Assembly: GCF_005405065.1 (NCBI RefSeq)
Contig: NZ_BJDI01000006.1
Coordinates: 57,699 to 121,698 of the forward strand
Origin: Lactiplantibacillus nangangensis
Lineage (GTDB): Bacteria; Bacillota; Bacilli; Lactobacillales; Lactobacillaceae
Reading direction: 5' to 3'
DNA length: 64,000 bases
A program made the position numbers and the translations under genes. Shown here one piece after another: positions 7,814 through 17,290 of the stretch. The notes beneath the pieces are model-generated. The model had not been told where the DNA came from. It searched no databases and saw nothing but the letters and a program-made list of their open reading frames with translations. How positions within the stretch are numbered: the first letter of the stretch is position 1; each line of letters starts with the position of its first letter.

Positions 7814-10390
7814 ATGACGAAGGCTTATTTTAAAGCGATACTGCGTGAAATTTGGCGGTCGAAAGCCCGCTTCTTTTCCATTCTATTAATTATTTTTCTG
7901 GGTGTGGCTTTCTATACGGGAATTCGGGCGACGGGGCCGGATATGTTACAGGCGGCGGATGACTATTTCGCCAAGCAACAGTTAGCGACCAATAGTGTGC
8001 AATCCACATTGGGACTGACAAAGGCTGATACGCAGGTCTTAGCAAAACATCGCGATGTGCTGAACTATCAAGCAGTCAAGACGCTCGATGTGAATCAGCT
8101 TAATAATAATCGGGTGGTCCGCGTGGCAGAATTACCGACGACGCAGCGTCTAAATCGGTTGCGCGTGGTGAGTGGTCGTTTGCCACAGCGTGCTAATGAA
8201 ATCGTGCTTGATTCACAGGCCCAGACGTTACAGCCTAGTTTGAAAATTGGCTCGACCTATCGCATCGTTAGCAGCAAAGCGCTTAATCAGCAATTTAAGC
8301 GTCGGACGTTTACGGTGGTCGGTTTTGTGAACTCGCCACGTTATGTGGAAAATACGAGTCGTGGCGTGACGACCGTCGGCAAAGGGACGCTTGATTATTT
8401 TGCGTATGTGCGGCCGCACACGCTGAAGACTGGTGTGACGACGCGGCTCGATGTGCAATTTAAGAACTTAATTGGCGTGACGCCATATACGGCGAAATAC
8501 AACCGGCGGAATCGTGAAAATACGACCAAGTTAAAGCGTTGGTTGCGGCCTCAGGCGAAGCAACGCCAACAAAGTTTACAACGTCAGGCGCGGCAAAAGA
8601 TTGCCCCCTTGGCGAAAACTGTGGCTACTTTAAAGACGCAAGTGCCAGCAACCACGCCACAGTTAGTTAGTCTAACTCAGCAACTCAAACAAGCTGAAGC
8701 TAAGGTGGCGGCAATCAAAGCCCCAACGTATATCTATACGAATCGATCTGATAATCCGGGCTATACCGAATATCATGAGAATACGCAACGGGTCGTGGCC
8801 TTGTCGACCGTCTTCCCATTGTTCTTTATTGCCATTGCAGCCTTGATCTGTTTGACCACGATGACGCGGATGGTCGAAGAACTCCGATTACAAATGGGGA
8901 CCTTGAAGGCGTTAGGTTACTCGAATACCGCCGTGGGTAGCGAGTTCATGATCTATGGTGGCTTGGCCGCGTTGATTGGGACGGGACTGGGCGTGATTTT
9001 TGGGGTGAATTTCTTCCCCCAATTTATCGCGCAGGCCTATGGTAGCATGTATAATTTGCCAGCTATTAGTGTCCAATACATCTGGTCAGATATTCTGATT
9101 GCGTTAGTGATTGCGCTGTTATGTACGTTAGGAACAGCATTGGTTGTGTTGCGGGTCGATCTACGGAGTCTACCAGCTCAGTTGCTGCAACCGAAAGCGC
9201 CTAAAGCCGGCAAGACCCTCTGGTTGGAACGTTGGACGGGATTTTGGCGTCGCCTGAGTTTCAATCATAAAATCACGTTACGGAATCTATTTCGATATAA
9301 ACAACGACTACTGATGACCGTGCTTGGGATTGCTGGCTGTATGGCCATGATGATTACAGGTTTTGGTCTCAAAGATTCTATCGGGGATATTGGCGCGAAG
9401 CAGTTCAATGAGTTGTGGCATTATGATGCCATTGTGACTCGGACTGGGCGTGAGACGGCTGCTCAAAAGCGGACCATCAGTCGACCAAAAATTTACCACG
9501 CGAGTCTCGCTTTGAAATCTGCGCAAGCAACGATCAAGACGGCTGGCGTCGCCGAACAGACTGTGACGTTAGGCGTACCAGCTCAACCACAACGCTTGAA
9601 CACGTTTGTGACATTACGGCAACGACAGAATCATAAACGTTACCAGCTTGGCAATCAAGGCGCCATCATTGATGAAAAGTTAGCCAAGCTGTACCACGTT
9701 AAAGTTGGGGACACGTTACCACTCAAGTTAGCCGGTCAAACGGCCAAGCACGTTAAGATCGCCGCAATTGCCGAAAACTATGTTAATCATTTTGTTTATA
9801 TTAGTTCGAGCTATTATCAGACTGTTTTTGGTAAAAAAGCCGTCTATAATAGTAATTACGTGCAATTTAATTCTGCCAGTGAACATCAGGCCAACGCCTA
9901 TGCGGATACCTTGCTAAAACAAGCTGGCATGATGAACGTGACGCTAATGGCGACGGAGAAGAAGACGACGTTCAAGATGTTTGATAGCATGAACCTCGTC
10001 GTGTTGATCTTCGTGATCTCTGCCGGTGCATTGGCATTAGTCGTGTTATACAATCTGACAAATATTAATGTTTCTGAACGGATTCGCGAGCTGTCGACGA
10101 TTAAAGTACTCGGCTTTTATGACGGTGAAGTCACCATGTATATTTTCCGGGAAAACTTGATCTTAACGGGATTAGGCATTATTGTCGGCTGTTTCTTGGG
10201 CGATTGGCTTCATCACTATATTCTCCAGACCGCCGAGACAAACGCCTTGATGTTCTCGCCGGGTATTCACCCACTAAGCTATGTTTATTCAGCTTTGTTG
10301 ACCGTGGCATTCAGCTTGATCGTGATGGTGATGATGCATCGCAAATTGAAGCACGTTAACATGTTAGATGCGTTAAAGTCGGTGGATTAG
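7814..10390 (+). CDS. Large ABC transporter permease with two FtsX domains (858 aa)
   Basis: An N-terminal membrane segment (about residues 17-37) is followed by a large extracellular region. That region includes a charged, coiled-coil-like stretch around residues 235-300 (rich in K, Q and R). A three-segment FtsX unit lies at about 335-450, and a second membrane segment, extracellular domain and FtsX unit fill the rest. This layout matches exporters of the MacB/YknZ-like superfamily in Gram-positive bacteria. It forms the membrane part with the ATPase just upstream. The substrate cannot be inferred. Confidence 0.9.
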   Translation: MTKAYFKAILREIWRSKARFFSILLIIFLGVAFYTGIRATGPDMLQAADDYFAKQQLATNSVQSTLGLTKADTQVLAKHRDVLNYQAVKTLDVNQLNNNRVVRVAELPTTQRLNRLRVVSGRLPQRANEIVLDSQAQTLQPSLKIGSTYRIVSSKALNQQFKRRTFTVVGFVNSPRYVENTSRGVTTVGKGTLDYFAYVRPHTLKTGVTTRLDVQFKNLIGVTPYTAKYNRRNRENTTKLKRWLRPQAKQRQQSLQRQARQKIAPLAKTVATLKTQVPATTPQLVSLTQQLKQAEAKVAAIKAPTYIYTNRSDNPGYTEYHENTQRVVALSTVFPLFFIAIAALICLTTMTRMVEELRLQMGTLKALGYSNTAVGSEFMIYGGLAALIGTGLGVIFGVNFFPQFIAQAYGSMYNLPAISVQYIWSDILIALVIALLCTLGTALVVLRVDLRSLPAQLLQPKAPKAGKTLWLERWTGFWRRLSFNHKITLRNLFRYKQRLLMTVLGIAGCMAMMITGFGLKDSIGDIGAKQFNELWHYDAIVTRTGRETAAQKRTISRPKIYHASLALKSAQATIKTAGVAEQTVTLGVPAQPQRLNTFVTLRQRQNHKRYQLGNQGAIIDEKLAKLYHVKVGDTLPLKLAGQTAKHVKIAAIAENYVNHFVYISSSYYQTVFGKKAVYNSNYVQFNSASEHQANAYADTLLKQAGMMNVTLMATEKKTTFKMFDSMNLVVLIFVISAGALALVVLYNLTNINVSERIRELSTIKVLGFYDGEVTMYIFRENLILTGLGIIVGCFLGDWLHHYILQTAETNALMFSPGIHPLSYVYSALLTVAFSLIVMVMMHRKLKHVNMLDALKSVD

Positions 10391-10484
10391 CTTCGAGGAC
10401 TTGCACCAAGGCTTGAAAAGTGATGTAATCGAATTGAAACATAAATTGTGTATATCAGTTTAAAACTATTCTGGGGTGACAAAA

Positions 10485-11720
10485 ATGGATGAAACAATCC
10501 AAGCATTAAGTGATATTGTCAAAATGAACACCGTTAACGACAACGAAAAGTCAGTTGCTGATTATTTGGCCAAACTACTTGAACAACATGGTATCGCAGC
10601 TAAATTGATCGACTACGCGCCTAATCGGACAAGTTTAGTGGCAGAAATTGGGGACGGCAATGGGCCAGTTGTTGGTTTTGATGGCCACGAAGATACCGTT
10701 GCCCTCGGTGATGAGAGCAAATGGGCCGTGCCAGCACTATCTGCTGCAATCAAAGATAATCGGCTCTTTGGCCGTGGCGCGACCGACATGAAAGCTGGGC
10801 TAATGGCTGGTGTCTTTGCGTTGATCAACTTGAAAGAAGCCGATGTGCCCTTACACGGAACATTGCGGTTAATGGCAACGGTTGGTGAGGAAGATGGTCA
10901 TTTAGGCGCAGAACAATTAGTTGATTTAGGTTACGCGGATGATCTCGATGCCTTAATTGTCGGTGAACCAAGTGGTGCTGACAAACAGTTATTGACGCAA
11001 AAGCCAATTCAAGCCATGCTCGGCGTTGATGCGGAAACGGCTGAAAAAATGATGGCAGCTAATCCGACAACAGAACAACATTTTATCGAATTAGCACATA
11101 AAGGGTCCTTGACCTATACTGTGCGGGCCAAAGGGGTGGCGGCCCATAGTTCAATGCCAACCATTGGTAAAAATGCGATTGACATGTTGATGACCTTTTA
11201 TCAACAACAAAATGCCTATTTTGACAGTTTCAAGGCCGTGACTAATCCTGTTTTGGGCGCGACCGTTCCAGTCGTTACTTTGATTAAGGGTGGCGAACAG
11301 ATTAACACCGTGCCAGCCAGCGCTGAAATGTCAGTCAAAGTTCGGACTATTCCTGAATTACGCAATGACAAGATTATTGCCGCTATTGAAAAAATTATTG
11401 CAGATTGCAATGCCGCGGGCGCTGATTTAACGTTGGACGTGCAGGATAGCTTTTATCCAGTGCATACGCCAGCAGAAGCAAATCTAGTCCAGTTAGCTAA
11501 GCAAGTTGGCGAACAAATCTTGACCCAAGCCTTACCATACTTTGGGGCACCGGGTGGGACGGATGCGTCCTCTTACATCGTGAAGAATCCGGACATGGAG
11601 ATCATCGTCTTTGGTCCAGGAAATATTACGGCACATCAAGTGAATGAATATGTCGATTTGGATATGTACCAACGTTTTATTAAGTTATATGAACAATTAT
11701 TTACAAAATTATTAGCATAA
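10485..11720 (+). CDS. M20 family metallopeptidase, ArgE/DapE type deacylase
   Basis: The zinc site is visible as GFDGHEDTV (His and Asp), GRGATDMKAG and TVGEEDG, with a dimerisation domain containing KGSLTYTVRAKGVAAHSSMP. ArgE/DapE proteins hydrolyse N-acyl amino acids, such as N-acetylornithine or N-succinyl-diaminopimelate; here a desuccinylase is plausible but not proven. The ATG at 10485 is preceded by GGGGTGA, so the in-frame GTG at 10476 is part of the ribosome site. It is followed 15 bases later by a GtrA gene, suggesting co-transcription. Confidence 0.9.
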   Translation: MDETIQALSDIVKMNTVNDNEKSVADYLAKLLEQHGIAAKLIDYAPNRTSLVAEIGDGNGPVVGFDGHEDTVALGDESKWAVPALSAAIKDNRLFGRGATDMKAGLMAGVFALINLKEADVPLHGTLRLMATVGEEDGHLGAEQLVDLGYADDLDALIVGEPSGADKQLLTQKPIQAMLGVDAETAEKMMAANPTTEQHFIELAHKGSLTYTVRAKGVAAHSSMPTIGKNAIDMLMTFYQQQNAYFDSFKAVTNPVLGATVPVVTLIKGGEQINTVPASAEMSVKVRTIPELRNDKIIAAIEKIIADCNAAGADLTLDVQDSFYPVHTPAEANLVQLAKQVGEQILTQALPYFGAPGGTDASSYIVKNPDMEIIVFGPGNITAHQVNEYVDLDMYQRFIKLYEQLFTKLLA

Positions 11721-11735
11721 GTGGGGAACCGATTG

Positions 11736-12191
11736 ATGGATAAAGATAAGGAACGTCCAGTACCACATACTGAGGCGGAGTTTGAAGAAGAGTTAGAAGC
11801 CGTGGAAGAAAAAGCCAATAATGAATTACAACTGTATGCGTTATGGGGTGTAATCACAGTTGTTTTCAACGTGGCGTTATTCTATTTGTTATATCATACG
11901 TTTGGCATTGAATATCAAATTGCGAACTTGATCGACTGGTTTTTGAGTGTGTTATTCTCATTTATCGTCAACAAGATGTTCGTGTTCCAGCATGAAACGA
12001 AGAGCCTAGTCAAAGAAGTCTCAACTTTTTATGGGACTCGAGTCGCCACTTACTTGATTGAAGCCGTCATTTTATGGTTAGGCATTTCGGTCTTATCAGT
12101 GAACGGGACGATGACCAAGGTGATTGGTCACGGCATCGCATTAGTGGCAAACTATTTCTTGTCCAAATGGTTAGTTTTCAAGAAAGACTAG
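11736..12191 (+). CDS. GtrA family membrane protein
   Basis: After an acidic N-terminus (about 25 residues rich in E) there are four hydrophobic segments with the GtrA-type pattern (NLIDWFLSVLFSFIVNKMFVF and ALVANYFLSKWLVF). GtrA-like proteins are linked to flipping or transfer of lipid-linked sugars for cell-surface glycosylation. GGGGAA precedes the ATG at 11736. Its direct partner is not obvious, as the upstream gene is a deacylase. Confidence 0.88.
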   Translation: MDKDKERPVPHTEAEFEEELEAVEEKANNELQLYALWGVITVVFNVALFYLLYHTFGIEYQIANLIDWFLSVLFSFIVNKMFVFQHETKSLVKEVSTFYGTRVATYLIEAVILWLGISVLSVNGTMTKVIGHGIALVANYFLSKWLVFKKD

Positions 12192-12297
12192 TGTTTGATT
12201 GTCACTTACCGGTTATTAATGTTCGCGTCAGGGCAATGCTTCATCTATAACACTAGTTCTTCGTGAGCAACTTATTGTATTTCATAACCGATATTTT

Positions 12298-12336
12298 GCC
12301 GGTTAGGGGTCGTATCCGACCACTAACCGGTTTTTT
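12298..12336 (+). terminator. Terminator after gtrA-like gene
   Basis: GCCGGTTAGGGGTCG pairs with CGACCACTAACCGG and is followed by TTTTTT. Confidence 0.9.
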
Positions 12337-12395
12337 GCGTACAGTTTTACGATCGGCTGATAAACTAGTGACATTAATTACAGAGGGGTGAAAGC

Positions 12396-13256
12396 ATGTT
12401 ACTAACAACGAAAAAACTCACGAAAGCATATGGTAGTCATGTAGTTGTGAACGGATTGGACCTTGATGTTGAACGAGGAAGTTTCACCGCCATCCTTGGC
12501 CCGAACGGCGCTGGCAAATCGACTACCATGAGCATGCTGACAGGCAATTTGAGGCCGAGTTCCGGGACGATCACCTACGCATCTGGCACAAAAATTGGAA
12601 TCGTCTTTCAAGCTAGTGTCCTCGATGGAAACTTGTCTGTCCGCGAAAACTTGGTTATCCGCGCCAAACAATATAAGCATGTCGAACCAGACAAGATTGA
12701 TCAGCTGATTGAACAACTTGGCTTGACCGCTTTCACCACGCAACGTTATCAAACGTTATCTGGAGGGCAGAAGCGGCGCGTGGATATCGCCCGCGCTTTG
12801 CTCAACGCGCCAGATATCTTGTATCTTGACGAACCCACTACCGGATTGGATATTCAAACACGTCACGCAATTTGGGCACTGCTCCACAACTTACAGACAC
12901 AACATCAGCTGACAATTGTGCTGACGACGCACTATTTGGATGAAGCTGATTCAGCTGACAGTGTGTTCGTCATTGATCACGGCCATGTGATTGCTCATGG
13001 CAACGCCGCTTCAATCAAAGCAGCGTATGCCCCCGACCAGTTGCGAATCACGCCGGCTAATACTGAACAGTTGTCTTCCCGACTACGGTCAGGAACCTTT
13101 AAAGTCGATAACGGCGACTTCATTTTCGAGTTAAGGACGGCACAAGCTGCCCTCAAGATTTTGACAGACAACCAAGACTTGATTCAGAATTTCCAGTTTC
13201 ACCCAGGAACTATGGATGACGCATTTATCGCATTGACCGGTGAGGAGGTCCGCTAA
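12396..13256 (+). CDS. ABC-2 type transporter ATP-binding protein
   Basis: Walker A GPNGAGKST, signature LSGGQKRRVDIARA and Walker B ILYLDEPTTGLD are present, with TTHYLDEAD as the switch histidine region. The C-terminal part after residue 220 resembles the DrrA-type extension. It forms an operon with the permease (start overlapping this stop), a LytTR regulator and a DUF3021 protein. That set commonly exports a peptide or drug and regulates itself. Confidence 0.92.
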   Translation: MLLTTKKLTKAYGSHVVVNGLDLDVERGSFTAILGPNGAGKSTTMSMLTGNLRPSSGTITYASGTKIGIVFQASVLDGNLSVRENLVIRAKQYKHVEPDKIDQLIEQLGLTAFTTQRYQTLSGGQKRRVDIARALLNAPDILYLDEPTTGLDIQTRHAIWALLHNLQTQHQLTIVLTTHYLDEADSADSVFVIDHGHVIAHGNAASIKAAYAPDQLRITPANTEQLSSRLRSGTFKVDNGDFIFELRTAQAALKILTDNQDLIQNFQFHPGTMDDAFIALTGEEVR

Positions 13257-14125
13257 TGTTAGCATTGATACTACGTGATTTACTTTTATATTTTCGTAAC
13301 TACTCCGGCGTGATTTTTTCGCTGATGGGAGCAATGATTTCGTTCGTTTTGTACTTGGTGTTCTTGAAGAACAGTATTCAGGCCAACTGGAAAGCCGTGC
13401 CTGGCAGCGGAATCTTACTGGACCAATGGTTGATTGGTGGGACGCTGGCAATCACCGGTATCACGACAACGTTAGCCGGCTTGACCCAGATCGTGGCCGA
13501 CCGTGAATCACAAGTGCGCCAAGACTTGTTACAAACGGATATTGGTAACACTAAGCTTACTGTGAGCTATTTGGCCGGTGCTAGCCTGATTGGGTTGTTG
13601 ATGCAAGCTATCATGTTTGTAATCATGTTCGGCTACTTTCATGTAGAAGATGGGTTGAACGTCACTGGCGAACAGGTCGGTCTGTTGACGGCAATCATGT
13701 TACTCAACGCGGCGCTGTCCACGGCAATCAACGCCATTGTGATTAACTTTGTTAAGCATATGAGCAGCTTGAGTAGTTTGTCGGCCGTTGTTGGCACTGG
13801 AGCTGGCTTCTTGGTCGGTGGTCTGATTCCAATCGGCACATTGCCTGACTTTGCACAAAAGTTGATCAAAATGACGCCTGGTAGCTACATTGCTTCCTTG
13901 AATCGACAAGTGCTGATGAACGACAAGTTAGCTGATACCTTTGATGGTCACCTATCGATGCAACATCATTTCGAGAAGCTGCTAGGCGTTCGCATCGACT
14001 GGGATGGCTTATTGACACGCCAAGAGACTTTGAATATAGTGGTTGTAGCCTTAGTCGTTGCGACCGTGCTGGCCATCGTGCCACAATTAATTTCTGGACG
14101 GCAACGCCGCAAGTTGATGGCCTAG
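13256..14125 (+). CDS. ABC-2 type permease
   Basis: Six hydrophobic segments spread over 289 residues and an opening cytoplasmic helix (MLALILRDLLLYFRNYSG) match ABC-2 membrane subunits. Its ATG shares the last base of the preceding ATPase stop codon, so the two are translationally coupled. It makes the membrane channel of this exporter. The substrate is unknown. Confidence 0.9.
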   Translation: MLALILRDLLLYFRNYSGVIFSLMGAMISFVLYLVFLKNSIQANWKAVPGSGILLDQWLIGGTLAITGITTTLAGLTQIVADRESQVRQDLLQTDIGNTKLTVSYLAGASLIGLLMQAIMFVIMFGYFHVEDGLNVTGEQVGLLTAIMLLNAALSTAINAIVINFVKHMSSLSSLSAVVGTGAGFLVGGLIPIGTLPDFAQKLIKMTPGSYIASLNRQVLMNDKLADTFDGHLSMQHHFEKLLGVRIDWDGLLTRQETLNIVVVALVVATVLAIVPQLISGRQRRKLMA

Positions 14126-14144
14126 GCACGGAAAGGGGCCAGCC

Positions 14145-14603
14145 ATGGTTAATAGTCGTTTTGAAGAAAATTCACATATCGCACCAGACAATCCAATCGT
14201 GATCGTACAGGCTGCCACGCAAGACTCGCAGATTCAGGCGCTGATGAGCTATATTGACCGCTATCAGGCAGCCAATCCCACAATCGTACCAGTAAAAAGT
14301 GAAGACAAAATTTTGATGATTCGTCCGGGGACAATCATTCTGGCAGACCTAGTCGAGGGGAAACTGTTATTGACAACAATTGACGGAATCGTTGTCAGCA
14401 ACGAAGCACTCAGTCATTTTCTGGGACGTGTGGCTAACCCAAGTTTTGTGCAGGTTTCCAAGCATGCAGCGCTCAATCTTGACCACCTACTTTCATTGTC
14501 GGATAGCTTTTCCGGCAGCATGTCAGCGCGACTGACTAATGAAACGAAAACAGAAGTCAGCCGAAAGTACGTCAAAGAACTACTGCAACGATTGGAGGTG
14601 TAG
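14145..14603 (+). CDS. LytTR-domain DNA-binding regulator
   Basis: The C-terminal half carries the LytTR fold: FVQVSKHAALNLDHLLSL, then RYV-type ending SRKYVKELLQRLE. There is no receiver domain; the N-terminal 60 residues are short and of the kind seen in stand-alone LytTR proteins. These bind direct repeats near promoters. It is followed three bases later by a DUF3021 membrane protein, the usual partner, which often restrains it. Together they probably control the ABC genes upstream in the same operon. Confidence 0.88.
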   Translation: MVNSRFEENSHIAPDNPIVIVQAATQDSQIQALMSYIDRYQAANPTIVPVKSEDKILMIRPGTIILADLVEGKLLLTTIDGIVVSNEALSHFLGRVANPSFVQVSKHAALNLDHLLSLSDSFSGSMSARLTNETKTEVSRKYVKELLQRLEV

Positions 14604-14605
14604 CT

Positions 14606-15004
14606 ATGTTGAAGAAAATTGCACGGAATGCCATGAGCGGTATCGGTTTTGGTTCATTTTCCTACATCCTGATTCTGCTATTCAAGGTCCAACCAATCAT
14701 GCCGACGACTGCGAACATTATCAGCGTCTTGGTGATGAGTGTCGGTATTGGGATGGTGTCGCTGATTTTTGAAAGCGACTCGCTACCATGGCTGGCAGAG
14801 TTTGGCATCCATTTTGTCGGAACGTTTTTATTGGTTGCTGGCATGATGGTCTTCAATCATTGGCCAATCGTACCGTCGTTTTGGGTGATTTTTGTTGCCT
14901 TGTACGTGATCTGTTGGATAATTATTCGGGTGCGGCGCTACTTGCAAGTTGAACGAATCAACACAGCAATTGCTAGACGCCGACAGAAGCGGGCAGATAA
15001 ATAA
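14606..15004 (+). CDS. DUF3021 membrane protein
   Basis: Four hydrophobic segments in 132 residues and a basic C-terminus (RRRQKRADK), directly after a LytTR gene, match DUF3021 proteins. They are thought to act as membrane partners or inhibitors of the adjacent LytTR regulator. GGAGGTG inside the previous gene end serves as ribosome site. It is the last gene of the operon. Confidence 0.85.
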   Translation: MLKKIARNAMSGIGFGSFSYILILLFKVQPIMPTTANIISVLVMSVGIGMVSLIFESDSLPWLAEFGIHFVGTFLLVAGMMVFNHWPIVPSFWVIFVALYVICWIIIRVRRYLQVERINTAIARRRQKRADK

Positions 15005-15046
15005 GTAGACGCCTATTAGAGATAGAAATTAAATTTAGTACTAACA

Positions 15047-15086
15047 AAACCCCTGATGTTGGCTTCTCGTCCAACATCAGGGGTTT
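15047..15086. terminator. Strong bidirectional terminator
   Basis: AAACCCCTGATGTTGG pairs perfectly with CCAACATCAGGGGTTT across an eight-base loop. Confidence 0.92.
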
Positions 15087-15185
15087 ATTTCATAATCAGG
15101 ATAATGGCAGACGATTTGGCTTGCCATTACCGGCTTGAGCTAGTCTACTTTGGGGTTTAATTGTTCAAAAAGATGGCAACTTTAG

Positions 15186-15626
15186 TTACTCATGATGCCC
15201 GAACCGATCCAAGTAAGCGCGAAAACTTTCAGGGTCGTCGGTAATTCCTGATTCTTTTTCTTCGTACCAATTGATTTTATCGTTCAAGATTTGTAAATGA
15301 TGTTGCACTTCATTGAATTGAACAAGAAAGTCAGCTTTAACTTTTTTCAAGAGTTCCAGGCGTTCTGGAATGGTATCATCACCGGCTGCTCGCCAGACGA
15401 CGTATTGTTTGAGTTCGCTGATGCTCATGCCAGTACCTTTTAAATGTAACAGGAATTTCACCCAATTAATGTCGGCTTCCTCATAATAGCGCCGGCCATT
15501 TGCTAAACGATGTGGTTCAATCAGACCTTCAGTTTCATAGTAACGTAAGGTCGGGGCGGTGAGCCCAACGGCCTTGGCAAAGTCGCCAATCGAATATTGA
15601 CGTTCAGTTGTGGTTTCTGTCGGCAT
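15186..15626 (-). CDS. MerR family transcriptional regulator
   Basis: The N-terminal MerR helix-turn-helix and wing are clear (YSIGDFAKAVGLTAPTLRYY, then NGRRYYEEADINWVKFL), followed by a long dimerisation helix. There is no cysteine-rich metal loop; the closest relatives by this pattern are AdhR/YraB-like sensors of electrophiles. The ATG at 15626 is chosen because AGGGAG lies before it; an ATG seven codons upstream overlaps that site. It diverges from the cupin operon, whose promoter holds a perfect MerR-type operator. Confidence 0.9.
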   Translation of the reverse strand: MPTETTTERQYSIGDFAKAVGLTAPTLRYYETEGLIEPHRLANGRRYYEEADINWVKFLLHLKGTGMSISELKQYVVWRAAGDDTIPERLELLKKVKADFLVQFNEVQHHLQILNDKINWYEEKESGITDDPESFRAYLDRFGHHE

Positions 15627-15705
15627 ACAATGACTCCCTTTCTTCAAGTAACTTTAAGATTGATGATACCACGAAAAATCATTTTAACAAGTTTAGACTT
15701 TGCTG

Positions 15706-15736
15706 TTGACTTAAAGTGTACTTTAAGTAATATGAT
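15706..15736 (+). promoter_or_regulatory. MerR-type promoter with 19-base spacer and palindromic operator
   Basis: TTGACT (15706-15711) and TATGAT (15731-15736) are 19 bases apart, the stretched spacing MerR activators correct by twisting DNA. The operator ACTTAAAGT-GT-ACTTTAAGT (15709-15728) is a perfect dyad within the spacer. The promoter drives the cupin, carboxymuconolactone-decarboxylase-like and SDR genes. Confidence 0.92.
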
Positions 15737-15782
15737 GAATTCATCGATAAAGTTAATCAAGCAAATTTAGGAGGAATTAGTA

Positions 15783-16184
15783 ATGTCAGAAAGTAAAAGT
15801 GGCGTTTTTGGTTTAGGCGAAAAGAACACGGCGTATGCCAAGTATTTTATTGGTCAAAGTTATTTACAAGGGTTATCCGAACCCAGTGATGAAATTGATG
15901 TTAACGTAGCGAACGTAACCTTTGAACCTGGTTGCCGGAACAATTGGCATATCCATCATAATGGGTTCCAAATCTTATTAGTGACTGGTGGCGAAGGTTG
16001 GTACCAAGAAGCTGGCAAACCAGCCCAATTGTTACATGCAGGCGACAGCGTCACGATTCATGAAGGCGTTAAACATTGGCATGGTGCGACCAAAGACAGT
16101 TGGTTCTCACACGTTGCCATCACGAAGGGCACGAGCGAATGGCTCGAACCCGTTGATGACGCTGCATACGCAAAATTAGGCTAG
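15783..16184 (+). CDS. Cupin domain protein
   Basis: The small beta-barrel motifs are present: PGCRNNWHIHHNGFQILLVTGGEG and later GDSVTIHEGVKHWHG, with metal-binding His residues. It is a single-domain cupin of 133 residues, first in the MerR-controlled operon. Similar cupins sit with carboxymuconolactone-decarboxylase-like proteins and short-chain dehydrogenases in electrophile or aldehyde stress operons. The reaction is unknown. Confidence 0.9.
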   Translation: MSESKSGVFGLGEKNTAYAKYFIGQSYLQGLSEPSDEIDVNVANVTFEPGCRNNWHIHHNGFQILLVTGGEGWYQEAGKPAQLLHAGDSVTIHEGVKHWHGATKDSWFSHVAITKGTSEWLEPVDDAAYAKLG

Positions 16185-16196
16185 GAGGAATTAATC

Positions 16197-16520
16197 ATGG
16201 CTAAAAAACAAACCGCGGGTCGCGATAATTTGGGCGATTTCGCCCCTAAGTTCGCCGTCCTCAATGATGATGTATTATTTGGTGAAGTTTGGTCCCGTGA
16301 ATCGGAACTGAGTTTACGTGATCGCAGTATGATTACGATTGCTAGTTTGATGACTAGTGGCGCTTTTCCACAATTAAAGGCCCATTTACAAATGGGTAAG
16401 CAAAATGGTTTGACCAAAGACGAAGTTGTCGAAGAAATTACGCACTTAGCTTTTTACGCCGGTTGGGCCAAAGCTTGGTCAGCCATGGGCGTGGCTAAAG
16501 AAGTTTTCGGTGAAGAATAG
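16197..16520 (+). CDS. Carboxymuconolactone decarboxylase family protein
   Basis: This 107-residue all-helical protein has the family motif RDRSMITIASLMTSGAFPQLKAH and ITHLAFYAGWAKA. No Cys-x-x-Cys AhpD pair is present, so it is closer to the YurZ/YwjE-type branch than to a peroxidase. It lies 12 bases after the cupin gene with an AGGAGG site. Its role in this operon is unproven. Confidence 0.88.
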   Translation: MAKKQTAGRDNLGDFAPKFAVLNDDVLFGEVWSRESELSLRDRSMITIASLMTSGAFPQLKAHLQMGKQNGLTKDEVVEEITHLAFYAGWAKAWSAMGVAKEVFGEE

Positions 16521-16529
16521 GAGAATTGC

Positions 16530-17273
16530 ATGACTGTTAAAAATAAAGTAATCGTGATTACGGGAGCCTCATCTGGGATTGGCGAAGCTTCAGCAAAATT
16601 ATTAGCCCAACATGGCGCTAAAGTGGTCTTGGGTGCGCGGCGTGAAGCCCGGCTACAAGCGATTGTTAAGGACATTGAAGCCGCTGGTGGCACCGCTGCT
16701 TATCAAGTGACCGACGTGACTAAACAAGCGGATGTTGATGGCTTAGTCAAGCTCGCACAAACGAAATTTGGCGGCTTGGATGTGATCTTTAACAATGCTG
16801 GGATCATGCCGAGTTCACCGATCAGTGCTTTGCATACGGATGAATGGGATGCGATGGTCGATATTAATTTGAAGGGTGTTTTACATGGCGTTGCGGCAGT
16901 TATGCCAATTTTTACCACGCAAAAACACGGCCAGATTATCACGACTTCTTCGGTTGCTGGGATTAAGAGCTTTGCTGGTGCTGGGGTCTATGGCGCGACA
17001 AAGTTTGCGGTACGCAACTTAATGGAAGTGATTCGGATGGAAAGTGCTCAAGAGGGGACCAATATTCGGACGGCCAGCCTTTATCCAGCTGCCATTAACA
17101 CGGAATTGTTACACACGATTACGGATAAAGAGACGAAGCAAGGGATGGATGCATTCTACAAGCAAGTCGGGATTAGTCCTGAAGCGGTTGCTAACGTGGT
17201 TAATTTTGCGGTCGATCAACCTGAAGATGTGAATGTTAATGAGTTTACGATTTATCCAACGAAACAAGCCTAG
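16530..17273 (+). CDS. Short-chain dehydrogenase/reductase
   Basis: The NAD(P)-binding TGASSGIGEA motif (about residues 11-20), NNAG, and the catalytic Ser (SSVAG) with YGATKFA are all present. R39/R40 after the second strand (GARREAR) suggest NADP preference. It is the last gene of the MerR operon, 247 residues as usual for classical SDRs. Probable role: reduction of a reactive carbonyl compound. Confidence 0.93.
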   Translation: MTVKNKVIVITGASSGIGEASAKLLAQHGAKVVLGARREARLQAIVKDIEAAGGTAAYQVTDVTKQADVDGLVKLAQTKFGGLDVIFNNAGIMPSSPISALHTDEWDAMVDINLKGVLHGVAAVMPIFTTQKHGQIITTSSVAGIKSFAGAGVYGATKFAVRNLMEVIRMESAQEGTNIRTASLYPAAINTELLHTITDKETKQGMDAFYKQVGISPEAVANVVNFAVDQPEDVNVNEFTIYPTKQA

Positions 17274-17290
17274 CTGCAAGAGTGTGAGGT

